Shown in pieces: positions 30,275-39,798 of a stretch of 64,000 nt of DNA (its first letter is position 1; every line of letters starts with the position of its first letter). The notes under the pieces are model-generated. The model was given only the letters and a program-made list of their open reading frames with translations, was not told where the DNA came from and made no database searches. The DNA comes from Arenicella sp. Lineage in GTDB: Bacteria > Pseudomonadota > Gammaproteobacteria > Arenicellales > Arenicellaceae. The stretch is from positions 1 to 64,000 of the forward strand of contig JALZVW010000006.1 of the NCBI GenBank assembly GCA_023301745.1. The letters are read 5' to 3'. A program made the translations under genes and the position numbers.

Positions 30275-30934
30275 TCAATCGATGATTTGCCAGTTAAATT
30301 CGGCCGCGTGGTTGCGCAGTTTATCGTCAGGCGTTACGGCAATCGGGGTGTCGACTAATTTTAGTAGCGGTAAGTCATTAATCGAATCGCTATAGAAGTA
30401 ACTGTTTTCGAACTTTATGTCTTGCTGATCTAGCCATACATTGAGTCGGGTTACTTTCCCATCTTGGTAGCAAGGCGTTCCAACAAGTTTGCCTGTGTAA
30501 CGGCCATTGATAAACTCAGCTTGGGTTGCTAGCAGGCTTGCCACGCCTAAGCGTTTGGCTATTGGGGCGGTTATAAAATCATTGGTCGCGGTAATAATTA
30601 CTAAGTCGTCACCCGCAGCACGATGTTTTTCAAGTAAATTAGCTTTGCCGTTAATGATCATCGGCTCGATGACGGTTTCTAAAAAGTCATCTCGCCAGGC
30701 GTGCAACTGGGCTAAGGGGTATTGTGTTAAGACTGAAAATTGAAATTCGCAAAATTCATAAATGTCGAGTTTTCCATCGAGGTACTGCTGATAAAAAAAA
30801 TCTTGTTGGTTTTTTTGCCGCTCAGCGTCCACAGCACCAATATCGGCAAGATACATGCCCCAACTATGGTCGCTGTCGCCATTTAAAAGAGTATTATCTA
30901 GGTCGAATAGCGCTAATGCCACAGGTTGCTCCAT
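30275..30934 (-). CDS. HAD-IB family hydrolase
   Basis: LFDLDNTLLNGDSDHSW; YSDSINDLPLL. Confidence 0.9.
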   Translation of the reverse strand: MEQPVALALFDLDNTLLNGDSDHSWGMYLADIGAVDAERQKNQQDFFYQQYLDGKLDIYEFCEFQFSVLTQYPLAQLHAWRDDFLETVIEPMIINGKANLLEKHRAAGDDLVIITATNDFITAPIAKRLGVASLLATQAEFINGRYTGKLVGTPCYQDGKVTRLNVWLDQQDIKFENSYFYSDSINDLPLLKLVDTPIAVTPDDKLRNHAAEFNWQIID

Positions 30935-31082
30935 TGTTAATTAGTTAATGCAATAAGCTCAATGGTTTGATTATAATGGCTTTACGTTACAGAGTTTAGG
31001 CATTGCGATAAGTTATGGCTTTTTATCCGCCGATATTTTTTTCGTTTACACTAAATTCTACACAAAGGCACCCAATTTAGAC

Positions 31083-31607
31083 ATGCAAAATTTCGAACCC
31101 ATATTTGCTAACGATGGTTACAGGCCTAACGTCGGCATTATTATTTGCAACCGAGAGGGGCAGGTGTTTTGGGCGCGACGAATAAACAAAGACGGGTGGC
31201 AGTTTCCACAAGGCGGGGTCAGTCGCAATGAATCCCTAGTAGATGCGATGTATCGGGAGCTTCATGAAGAAACGGGCTTGATTAAAGGTCAAGTTCGGCT
31301 GGTGGCTCATACTAAGCAATGGCTGCGCTATGATTTGCCTCAACGTTTGTTGCGTAACCAGCGCAGGCGAGCCCAAGGCCCAGGTCGAAAACGCGTTAAT
31401 TTTAAAGGTCAAAAGCAAGTATGGTTTTTACTAGAGCTGACTGAAGACGACTCTGCGGTAGACTTGAAAGCGGGCCCCGAGACGCCTGAATTCGACAGTT
31501 GGCGCTGGGTTGATACGCATCACGCGATCGATAATATTGTTGATTTCAAGCGTGGTGTATACCAAAAAGCATTGTCCGAATTAGGGCGATTTTTGCCGAC
31601 TAGCTAA
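31083..31607 (+). CDS. rppH: RNA pyrophosphohydrolase (Nudix)
   Basis: DGYRPNVGIIICNREGQVFWARR...; Nudix box GGVSRNESLVDAMYRELHEETGL. Confidence 0.95.
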   Translation: MQNFEPIFANDGYRPNVGIIICNREGQVFWARRINKDGWQFPQGGVSRNESLVDAMYRELHEETGLIKGQVRLVAHTKQWLRYDLPQRLLRNQRRRAQGPGRKRVNFKGQKQVWFLLELTEDDSAVDLKAGPETPEFDSWRWVDTHHAIDNIVDFKRGVYQKALSELGRFLPTS

Positions 31608-31621
31608 GAGTGAACTCCCCG

Positions 31622-32872
31622 ATGACCACCTTATTGAATGTTAAACACAATGGTTTAACATTATTTTCCACGGCGTTTGTTGTGGCGACCGCGATTTTCT
31701 TCAGCTCGCCGCTCATTGCGGCTGAGCAGCTGTCCACTGATGCGGTAGCCGAGGTGATTACCTCACATGCTAAGAAAAACCGTTTTCCCAATAAGTTGGC
31801 ATTCAAAGACGCCCAAGGGCGTGAAACCAGTGGCGTTGTAGAGTACACATTTGATGAAGGCGTTCATCAAGATATGGCCGACGTATACCTGAAATACCAA
31901 CCAGATTACGCCTGCTTTGTCGCCCTTGATGTTGAAACCGGCGCTATTCTCAACCTCACCAGCTTCATTAAAGCCGACGAGCAGTGGGACAACTTGGTTA
32001 TGCGCTCTGACTACCCTGCCGCATCTGTATTTAAAATGGTCACAGCGGCCGCAGGGCTTGATTTGGGTAAGGTCTCGCCAACCACGGTTCTGCCATTTAA
32101 TGGCAAGTCGACCACATTATATAAGAGTCAGGTGCTTCGGCATAAGACTAACAAGTGGACGCGTAACCCAACACTCAAAGAATCTTTTGCTAAGTCGATT
32201 AATTCGGTGTTTGGTCGCCTTGGCATATATCAAGTGGGTGCTGAAAATTTAAGCAATTACGCGACCCGCTTTGGCTTTGGTCAGACAATGGAAACGGATT
32301 TTAATTTGCCTATGAGTCGAGTTGGTTTAGATTTAGCAAACGAGTGGGAAATAGCCGAAGCGGCTTCAGGCTACACAAAAAATATTACTCTAAGCCCAAT
32401 TCATGCTGCGCAAATGGCCGCCATTGTTGCTAATGACGGAAAAATGGTGACACCTTATATGGTTGAATCGATTCAAGATGTCTCCGGTAATGAAATATAT
32501 CGAACGCCGAATTCACAGACTGTTGAGCAAGTTATTAGTCAAGATTCGGCTAAGGCCTTGCGGAGCTTGATGACTGAAACGACACGTATTGGGTCGGCCC
32601 GAAAGTCATTCCAAGGCTTGAGTCGCTATAAGGTCTACCATGATATGGAAATTGGTGGCAAAACAGGGTCTCTAACCGGTTATTCACCTAAAGGTAGGCA
32701 TGACTGGTTCGTTGGTTATGCTGAGAAAAATGGCCGTAAAGTAGCGTATGCCTCACTCATTATAAATAAAGAAAAATGGTATGTACGCAGTGCTTACGTC
32801 GCTCGACAATTTATTTACCACTACTTTAGTGACATTGCTGAGGCCGATTCTATCGCGGCATCGGCTGAGTAA
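31622..32872 (+). CDS. Stand-alone penicillin-binding transpeptidase-domain protein
   Basis: SxxK SVFK, SxN SIN, KTG GGKTGS; secretion signal; no N-terminal PBP dimerisation domain. Confidence 0.85.
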   Translation: MTTLLNVKHNGLTLFSTAFVVATAIFFSSPLIAAEQLSTDAVAEVITSHAKKNRFPNKLAFKDAQGRETSGVVEYTFDEGVHQDMADVYLKYQPDYACFVALDVETGAILNLTSFIKADEQWDNLVMRSDYPAASVFKMVTAAAGLDLGKVSPTTVLPFNGKSTTLYKSQVLRHKTNKWTRNPTLKESFAKSINSVFGRLGIYQVGAENLSNYATRFGFGQTMETDFNLPMSRVGLDLANEWEIAEAASGYTKNITLSPIHAAQMAAIVANDGKMVTPYMVESIQDVSGNEIYRTPNSQTVEQVISQDSAKALRSLMTETTRIGSARKSFQGLSRYKVYHDMEIGGKTGSLTGYSPKGRHDWFVGYAEKNGRKVAYASLIINKEKWYVRSAYVARQFIYHYFSDIAEADSIAASAE

Positions 32873-33080
32873 GTTGATTCAGAGCGTATGAACAACGGGT
32901 TTTAATGATCGCTCTGAGAGTTGCTGGCAGATTATGTGCCTATTTTTTTGAGACGGAGCTCAAATGCATTTATTTCCATTGCATCTAAATCTCATTAGGC
33001 GTTGGTGTAGAAAGGTCAATTATTGGTTTTTCGACGGCCATCGATCAGTCAACTGTGACGTAAAGTATTTCGTAACTTAA

Positions 33081-33354
33081 TCGGTTTTTATAAGAAATCC
33101 CAGCGATAACACAGGCGATCATTAGTTTGCTAACCATTCTCGGTTTTGTATCAATTCAAATATTGCCGATCCAATTGTTACCGACAAGTGAGCGTCCGAT
33201 AGTGGCGGTTCAAGTTTCCTAGCGAGCGACCAGCCCTAGGGAATTCGAGAGTGAAATTGTCGAACCTATTGAGCGAGAAGTGCGCGGTTTGCCTGGCGAT
33301 GCATCCCGAGCCACAGAAGTCAGAAGCCGTGTCGGCACTGCACTAGCCGACTAG
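33081..33354 (+). pseudogene. N-terminal remnant of an RND efflux permease (HAE1/AcrB type)
   Basis: Own translation with a +1 shift after CCC (33101): IRNP / AITQAIISLLTILGFVSIQILPIQLLPTSERPIVAVQVS*RATSPREFESEIVEPIEREVRGLPG; in-frame TAG at 33220; rest of gene absent. Confidence 0.8.
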
Positions 33355-33836
33355 TTACGTATTTTAGCGAGCAAAGAAGTGGTAGAACGTTCAAACGTGA
33401 ACTCAATTGAATGGACTTCGCCACCGTTTGCGACAACTTCGTCACCTCCAACAATGTCAGCGACCCCCCAATCTCCGCCCTTGACCAAGTGATCAGGCAG
33501 AATGGTTTTGATCACGTTCAAAGGCGTGTCTTCGTCGAAACACATGACCGCATCAACACACTCTAGGCTTGCGAGCACCGACATTCTATCTTCAAGCATG
33601 TTTATCGGTCGATCGCTGCTTTTATTTTGACGGCGAACTGATGCATCAGTGTTAACCGCGACGATCAGCGAAGCACCGATATTGCGGGCTTGCTCCAGGT
33701 AGGTGGTATGCCCTCGATGTAAAATGTCGAAACAGCCATTTGTGAAAACAATGGGTTTGGGTAGGTGCGCTATTGACGCACAAATTTTCTCAAAATCAGC
33801 GTCAGCCGGGATTACTTTTTTTTGCGAACTAAGCAT
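33351..33836 (-). CDS. hldC: Heptose 1-phosphate adenylyltransferase (RfaE2/HldC type)
   Basis: VFTNGCFDILHRGHTTYLEQA; start at MLSSQKK preferred (track start 33881 overlaps dolP). Confidence 0.88.
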   Translation of the reverse strand: MLSSQKKVIPADADFEKICASIAHLPKPIVFTNGCFDILHRGHTTYLEQARNIGASLIVAVNTDASVRRQNKSSDRPINMLEDRMSVLASLECVDAVMCFDEDTPLNVIKTILPDHLVKGGDWGVADIVGGDEVVANGGEVHSIEFTFERSTTSLLAKIRN

Positions 33837-33858
33837 TGTTGATGTCACTCTATTTTGA

Positions 33859-34467
33859 CTATGCGTCAGTCTGGTATTCAAATACTTTGACCACGCGTTT
33901 TACGCCCCGCACTGTTTGAGTAAGCTCGGTAGCTCTATCGGCTTCGTCGCGGGTAACAATGCCCATTAGGTAGACGCTTCCGCGCGTCGTAACGACCTTA
34001 ACGCGATTTGCATTCAAGCCTGTTTTTAGCAATAAACGGCTTTTCACTTTGCTGCTAATCCATGCGTCATTAGTCCTTGCCCAAAGTTTGGTTTTACCGG
34101 TAATGGTGGTTTCATCGACAACCTGCCTTACGCCTTTAATTGAACTCATCTTAGAGATCAGTTCCGGTTTAAGGGTTTCGCTGTCGATCTCGCCAGTCAA
34201 CAGCAGTATGCCGTTCCATGATTGAGGTTTCACATGAGCGACCTTTCTAACACTTGATTTAGAAATTAAAATGTTACGAGCCGTGACTTCGATGGCGCCG
34301 TCATCAATATACTCACCAACAGTGCGGCGATCATGAATGATATCGACTGTTGCGATAACGGCGGTGGCGACAAGTGCCGTAACGCAAGCACTTAACGTGA
34401 TCGCGGCTATGAAACTTGCCATTGTGATTCTGATGATTTTGATCATGGACGTGCTTGGCTTACTCAT
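33859..34467 (-). CDS. dolP: BON-domain outer-membrane lipoprotein, DolP/YraP-like
   Basis: Lipobox-like LSACVT; two BON repeats; diaA-yraN-lpoA synteny. Confidence 0.85.
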   Translation of the reverse strand: MSKPSTSMIKIIRITMASFIAAITLSACVTALVATAVIATVDIIHDRRTVGEYIDDGAIEVTARNILISKSSVRKVAHVKPQSWNGILLLTGEIDSETLKPELISKMSSIKGVRQVVDETTITGKTKLWARTNDAWISSKVKSRLLLKTGLNANRVKVVTTRGSVYLMGIVTRDEADRATELTQTVRGVKRVVKVFEYQTDA

Positions 34468-34531
34468 ACTTGCTCCAGGTCTTCGACTTATTTGGTCGAG
34501 GGCCGCTGTTCCTGTGATTTGATAACGCTGG

Positions 34532-35104
34532 TTAATCTAAAATATAGCTGTCAATTAATTCGCAAATACAGTGAATAACCAGGCCGTGTACTTCTTGAAT
34601 TCGAGCGGTGACGTCGCCTCTAACAATTAAGTTAATGTCATTGCTTGCTAAAATATCATTTAATTTTCCGCCATTTTTACCATTAAGTGCAATTACAGTG
34701 ACGGATTTGTCATGTGCGACTTCGACGGCTTTCATGATGTTGGCAGAATTACCTGACGTTGTGATTACCATTAAGCAATCGCCAGGGCGGCCTAAAGCAC
34801 TCACTTGCTTAGAGAAGACCTCGCTATAGTCATAATCATTGCCAATTGAGGTGAGCGTAGAACCGTCAGCGGTAAGCGTGATGCCCGGCAACTCGCGTCT
34901 TTCGCGTTTGTAGCGGTTTAATAATTCTGAGGATAAATGCTGTGCATCGGCGGCTGAGCCGCCATTACCGCAAATCATCAACTTGCCCCCGGCTTCGAAA
35001 CTCGCGTAAAGTGCCCGAGCAATCGCTTCGATTTGTGGTTCTAAGAATTGATTGTCGAGAACGCTCGCCGCGCTTGCTTGAAAGTGATCTGTAATAATAG
35101 ACAT
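34532..35104 (-). CDS. SIS-domain phosphoheptose isomerase / DiaA-like protein
   Basis: [22 protein letters not shown]; start at MSIITDHFQ preferred. Confidence 0.88.
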   Translation of the reverse strand: MSIITDHFQASAASVLDNQFLEPQIEAIARALYASFEAGGKLMICGNGGSAADAQHLSSELLNRYKRERRELPGITLTADGSTLTSIGNDYDYSEVFSKQVSALGRPGDCLMVITTSGNSANIMKAVEVAHDKSVTVIALNGKNGGKLNDILASNDINLIVRGDVTARIQEVHGLVIHCICELIDSYILD

Positions 35105-35130
35105 AGTTTTTTTTGTTCTATTGAGTGGTT

Positions 35131-35475
35131 TTAAAACGCATTGCTTATCCACTCATAATGGGGGTTGTTGAGGTTTCCAGTAATACAAAGTATATCAAAA
35201 CGGCAAGCGCAATCGTTTCTTTTAGTATTAACTAAATAAAACTCAGCGGCTCGCCGTAACTTGCTTTGTTTAAAGTGATCAATGCTCTCAAGTGCGCCAC
35301 CGTAATTCATCGACGCACGGTAACGCACTTCAACGAACACTAAGTAATTTTGGTCCCACATGAGCAAATCGATTTCGCCATAGCGGCAGTTGAAATTGCG
35401 TTGCTCTAATACGAAACCTTGACGCTCTAGGTAAGCGAGTGCGAGATCTTCAGCGAGATCTCCTGAGCTTATCAT
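35131..35475 (-). CDS. yraN: UPF0102 (YraN) nuclease-like protein
   Basis: [37 protein letters not shown]. Confidence 0.9.
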   Translation of the reverse strand: MISSGDLAEDLALAYLERQGFVLEQRNFNCRYGEIDLLMWDQNYLVFVEVRYRASMNYGGALESIDHFKQSKLRRAAEFYLVNTKRNDCACRFDILCITGNLNNPHYEWISNAF

Positions 35476-37588
35476 CGGGCTCTTGTTCGAATTCTTCTGA
35501 GGTGCTGCTGTTCGAGTCTTTTCTGAAACCGCTTTGCCGATCCCAAGTTTGCGAATTATAGGTCGAATCATTGTAAATTCCGTTTACGTTTTGATTGTCG
35601 AGTGGCCCATTATTAGGCGTTGTGAGAGGGTTTATGTCAAGACCAAGGGTTTCAATTGGTATCACTTCGCCTTGCTTAAAGCTGGCCCATATTGGTTGGT
35701 AGATGGTTTCACCTGAGTTGTTAATACTGACCTGCCCGGTGTTTCCATTGATTGCTAAGTCACTGTTTTGGCGCAGTTCTTGGTAGCTGGCCGCGACACT
35801 ATAAGAATCACTTCCGAGTGCAAATAGCATGTTCAATTGGCCAGCATAAGGAGCGACCTTGGCCGACCTTAGCACCCACGGCATGACTGGGAATCGAGTG
35901 CCGTCGAGATCGATGTTATTGGTCTCGTCTTGTATACCGTTGAAAATTGAGGAGGTTGAGTAGACGGGCACTTTCGATCCGCTGAAGAAATTAACTTGCG
36001 GGCGAATTAATCGGCCCGTGGCCGTGTCGGCGATCATCAATATGAAATCTATGTCTGAGCGCTGATAGGCCGAAAACTTCGGTTTGAAGCCAAGGGTTTT
36101 ACTTATTTGACTGTGCCGGTATTGGCTTTGATTTATATCGAAGAGCTGTTTGAGCTCAACACTGTGGTCATATTGTGCTGGAGAATACGTGATTGTTTTA
36201 CTGATCTTGCCTCCTAAACTCTGCCATTTTTTTCTAAAGGCCTCGACAGTGCGGCGGCTTGATGTGGTTTCGGTGACCAGCAAGGCGGCACTCAGGTGAC
36301 CCGCTCGCCATGCACGCTCGGCGACTCGAGCGCCTTCCATTTCCGGGCTCATAGTGAAGCGTGAAGTCGATGCGCTCAGCGAAGTGTCTCCTCCTAATAG
36401 TAGTGTCGGCACTCGATTGCCCGCATAGAGGCTGACCTGATTGGCGTAGTCCTTACCTAAAGGGCCAATAATAAAGTCAGCCCCCGATTGAATGGCGGCG
36501 GCGTAATATTGCGTGGCCGAAAAAGGCGTGTCGCCGATATCGTAAAAGCGTAATTGCGGTCGGTAGGCTGACTTGTTGGCGTTGTGTTGATAGTCAATGC
36601 CATCTTTCAATGCTTGCGCGGCTTTATTGAATTTAGAGCTAATTGGCAGCAGTACCGCGATACTGCGTGGCGAGCTGGCATCCCAAACATCAGCCACAGT
36701 TTGCTTCGTTGCGCTCTTCGGTTCTTCACGCCATTGGCCGAATTGTTGAGGCGCCTCTGCGACCGGGATCAACTGCGTGGTTAAGCTTTGTTCAACTCGA
36801 TTTCTGACCAATTGATTGACTGTATTGTTGTAGATGGCCTGGCGCCGTTCGAGCGGCAATGAGCTAATTACTTGCCAAATATATCGAGTCGTTTCACTTC
36901 GTGCACCACCAACCAGTGAGCGCTCTCGGGTTATCAGCGAGCTAATCGCTGAATCATAATCATCGAGCGCTTGAAAACTAAATGAACTGAGTAACAAGGC
37001 ATCGACTTGTTGGATACTTAATGCTGGTCGTTCGGCGATGCTTGGTGTTAATGGCGTTTCATCAGCCGAATTAATCGCAGAACTTGCTGGTTGCTCAGGC
37101 TCGCGGTTCAACATTGGTTTTAATAAGGCAATAGTACGGGCATGTTTGCCTTCTGAGTGGGCAATATAGGCTCTAATGACCGTTAAACGGTCGGCCTGAA
37201 TCACGCTTAAGGTGTCGGGGTTTAGCTCACGGCTTGAGTCTTGTGCGCCTTGGAAGTCTGTCGCTTGAATATAATACTCGGCGGCACTGAGCGCGGCGTT
37301 TATTTGAGCATCACGATCACCCTGGTTTCTAGATTGTTGACTGTAATACTCGGCGCGATTTGAATTGAGCTCTTCGGCTTTCAGGGCCTGGTCGTTAAAC
37401 CGGTTTTCAGGCGGGGTGGTTGGCTCTGAGCGCTCTTGAGCGTTGCTGTAGCTCGGGTCATTGCCAACAATGTCTCTGGCCTCGATGTCGGCGGGTTGTT
37501 GAACCGGCGCCGAAGCACAGCTAGCGAGCATTGCTGCACTGCAAATAATGCCTAAGAGTTTAATACGGCTATTTAATTGTGGATGCAT
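35450..37588 (-). CDS. lpoA: Penicillin-binding protein activator LpoA
   Basis: Lipoprotein signal MLASCAS; LpoA-type periplasmic-binding fold (IAVLLPISSKFNKAAQALKDGI); divergent from rsmI. Confidence 0.9.
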   Translation of the reverse strand: MHPQLNSRIKLLGIICSAAMLASCASAPVQQPADIEARDIVGNDPSYSNAQERSEPTTPPENRFNDQALKAEELNSNRAEYYSQQSRNQGDRDAQINAALSAAEYYIQATDFQGAQDSSRELNPDTLSVIQADRLTVIRAYIAHSEGKHARTIALLKPMLNREPEQPASSAINSADETPLTPSIAERPALSIQQVDALLLSSFSFQALDDYDSAISSLITRERSLVGGARSETTRYIWQVISSLPLERRQAIYNNTVNQLVRNRVEQSLTTQLIPVAEAPQQFGQWREEPKSATKQTVADVWDASSPRSIAVLLPISSKFNKAAQALKDGIDYQHNANKSAYRPQLRFYDIGDTPFSATQYYAAAIQSGADFIIGPLGKDYANQVSLYAGNRVPTLLLGGDTSLSASTSRFTMSPEMEGARVAERAWRAGHLSAALLVTETTSSRRTVEAFRKKWQSLGGKISKTITYSPAQYDHSVELKQLFDINQSQYRHSQISKTLGFKPKFSAYQRSDIDFILMIADTATGRLIRPQVNFFSGSKVPVYSTSSIFNGIQDETNNIDLDGTRFPVMPWVLRSAKVAPYAGQLNMLFALGSDSYSVAASYQELRQNSDLAINGNTGQVSINNSGETIYQPIWASFKQGEVIPIETLGLDINPLTTPNNGPLDNQNVNGIYNDSTYNSQTWDRQSGFRKDSNSSTSEEFEQEPDDKLRRSR

Positions 37589-37645
37589 TTTGGAAGTATT
37601 CCGATTATTCTGGTCAGCCTTTCTATATCTAGCGAAGTATACCGA

Positions 37646-38530
37646 GTGAGTGACCCAATTAGCAAAGACTGCCGACCTGTAAATCTAGACGTGTCAGGCC
37701 AGTTATTGGTGGTAGCAACCCCCATAGGTAACCTAGGCGATATTAGCCACAGAGCATTGAAGGTGCTGGGGTCGGTCGACTTTATACTGGCTGAGGATAC
37801 AAGGCATAGTAAACGATTGTTAAATCACTATGGTATTGGCACTAAATTACGCTCTTGTCACGAACATAACGAAGAATCCCAAGTTGAATGGGTCAAAACG
37901 CAGCTAGATCAAGGTTTAGATATAGCCTTAATTAGCGATGCGGGCACGCCATTGATTAGCGACCCGGGTTTTGTGTTGGTGCGTGCTCTGCGCGAGCAAG
38001 GTTATTCTATTGTCGCCGTTCCTGGAGCCAGCTCAATTATCGCCGCCTTGTCGATTGCCGGCTTGCCAACCGATAGCTTTGTTTACGATGGCTTCTTGCC
38101 ATCAAAAAGTGGTGCACGACAAACCGCCCTTAGCGCCTATGCTAATGAACATCGTACGGCGGTTTTGTTAGAGTCCTCGCACCGAATTAAGGCCTGCCTT
38201 AGCGACGTGGTTGAGGTGTTGGGCGGTGATCGGCAGATCGCCGTAGCGCGTGAGCTAACTAAACGCTTCGAAACGGTATTGGTCGGCAGCGCCGAATCAG
38301 TACTCGATAGGTTTAACAATGATGATGACCAAGCTCGAGGCGAGTTTGTGCTGATGTTAGCGGGCATCGAAGCGGTGCCAAGCAGTGATGCCAACGTGGT
38401 CGCGGCTTTGAAAATATTAGTTGCGGAGTTACCGCTGAAACAAGCGGCCGCTATTGCGGCTAAGCTGATGGGTAAACGTAAGAACGAAGTGTACGAGTTG
38501 GCCTTAGCGCTAAAGAGCGAGTCAGAGTAA
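37646..38530 (+). CDS. rsmI: 16S rRNA 2'-O-ribose C1402 methyltransferase
   Basis: GQLLVVATPIGNLGDISHRALKVL; GTG start at 37646 inferred (track ORF from 37577 overlaps lpoA 5' end). Confidence 0.95.
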   Translation: MSDPISKDCRPVNLDVSGQLLVVATPIGNLGDISHRALKVLGSVDFILAEDTRHSKRLLNHYGIGTKLRSCHEHNEESQVEWVKTQLDQGLDIALISDAGTPLISDPGFVLVRALREQGYSIVAVPGASSIIAALSIAGLPTDSFVYDGFLPSKSGARQTALSAYANEHRTAVLLESSHRIKACLSDVVEVLGGDRQIAVARELTKRFETVLVGSAESVLDRFNNDDDQARGEFVLMLAGIEAVPSSDANVVAALKILVAELPLKQAAAIAAKLMGKRKNEVYELALALKSESE

Positions 38531-38534
38531 CTTA

Positions 38535-39791
38535 ATGAAACAATTTTCTTTATTTTTATTACTACTTTGGCTGGGTTTGTTGAATGCTCACTCGTCAGTA
38601 CTCGACGGCCTTAAACTCACCGAACATGACTCTATATTGGTTGTTGAAGATGGTGGCGACGTAGTGTTTTCTTGGCAAGCCTCTAAGCCGTTAGTCCCTG
38701 CGTCGTTAACCAAATTAGCAACCGCTCACCTTGCTATTGACAAATGGGGCTTGGAGCATCGTTTTCATACCGATTTCTTGCTTGATGGTGACATCCTATG
38801 GGTAAAGGGTTACGGCGACCCATTTTTGGTCTCCGAAGAACTAGATAAACTCGTTTCCCAGTTAACCGCTAAGTTGGCGCAGCAAAACGCGCCACCGGTA
38901 CGGCGACTTAACATCGATAATAGCTACTTTGATATAGATTCTGTGCCTGGACGAAGTAATACGGCTGACCCATATAATGCACCACTATCGGCGGTGGCGG
39001 CTAATTTCAATACAGTTATGTTAGAAAAACGGAACGGCCAGATCAGCAGCGCAGAGCCTCAGACACCGTTGACTAATACAGCGAAGCAATTGGCGAACAC
39101 GTTAACTAAGCCCTCAGATCGTGTTAATTTGATTAACGCCGCTAATGCACAGTCGCATTTTGCGGAGTTGTTGTTGGCTAAACTGGCTTGGCCGAGTACT
39201 GAAATAAAGGTCGGGCAAGTGTTGGCCGAGGATGCACCGTTGATTTATCGTCATACAAATTCGCACACCTTAGCGGATGTGCTGCGGGGTACTTTGGAAT
39301 TTTCTAATAATTTCATGGCCAATCAGGTTTTTCTTAAGTTGTCAGGAGTCGCTGAGCCCAGCGCCAAGGCTGAGCCCAAGCCCGTGACGTTTGAGGCCGC
39401 TAACGATTATTCAAACCAACGCCTAGCAAAACAGTTCGGCTGGCAAGGTCATAGCATCAATGATGGGGCGGGTCTGTCTCGGAAAAATCGCTTGAATGCC
39501 AAACAAGTCGACGATTTATTGGTGGCGTTACAGTCAAGCAAAAGCTTGTTTAAGAAGGTTGATGTTAAGTCAGCGTCGGCCGTTGTTTACGCTAAAACGG
39601 GTACGCTAAGTGATGTGCGTAGTTATGCTGGTTATATCGAATTTCCGACCAAATCATTGACAGAAAAGGCGAGAAAATATCGCTTTGTTTTTAACTTTAA
39701 TCGCACCGTTGCCTATCGATATCGCGACCGGGTGCTAGAACAACTACTTACCGATTTAGAACACCTTGAGAACGAGCTTGAACTAAAATGA
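38535..39791 (+). CDS. dacB: D-alanyl-D-alanine carboxypeptidase/endopeptidase, PBP4 (S13) family
   Basis: SxxK in VPASLTKLATAH; SNN in SNNFMANQVF; KTG in YAKTGTLSDVRSYAGY. Confidence 0.85.
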   Translation: MKQFSLFLLLLWLGLLNAHSSVLDGLKLTEHDSILVVEDGGDVVFSWQASKPLVPASLTKLATAHLAIDKWGLEHRFHTDFLLDGDILWVKGYGDPFLVSEELDKLVSQLTAKLAQQNAPPVRRLNIDNSYFDIDSVPGRSNTADPYNAPLSAVAANFNTVMLEKRNGQISSAEPQTPLTNTAKQLANTLTKPSDRVNLINAANAQSHFAELLLAKLAWPSTEIKVGQVLAEDAPLIYRHTNSHTLADVLRGTLEFSNNFMANQVFLKLSGVAEPSAKAEPKPVTFEAANDYSNQRLAKQFGWQGHSINDGAGLSRKNRLNAKQVDDLLVALQSSKSLFKKVDVKSASAVVYAKTGTLSDVRSYAGYIEFPTKSLTEKARKYRFVFNFNRTVAYRYRDRVLEQLLTDLEHLENELELK

Positions 39792-39798
39792 GTTTACT

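Noticed and set aside
32873-33080. Possible further pseudogene sequence upstream of the RND relic
   Set aside because: No frame gives a recognisable protein; only the IRNP-onward part is supported.
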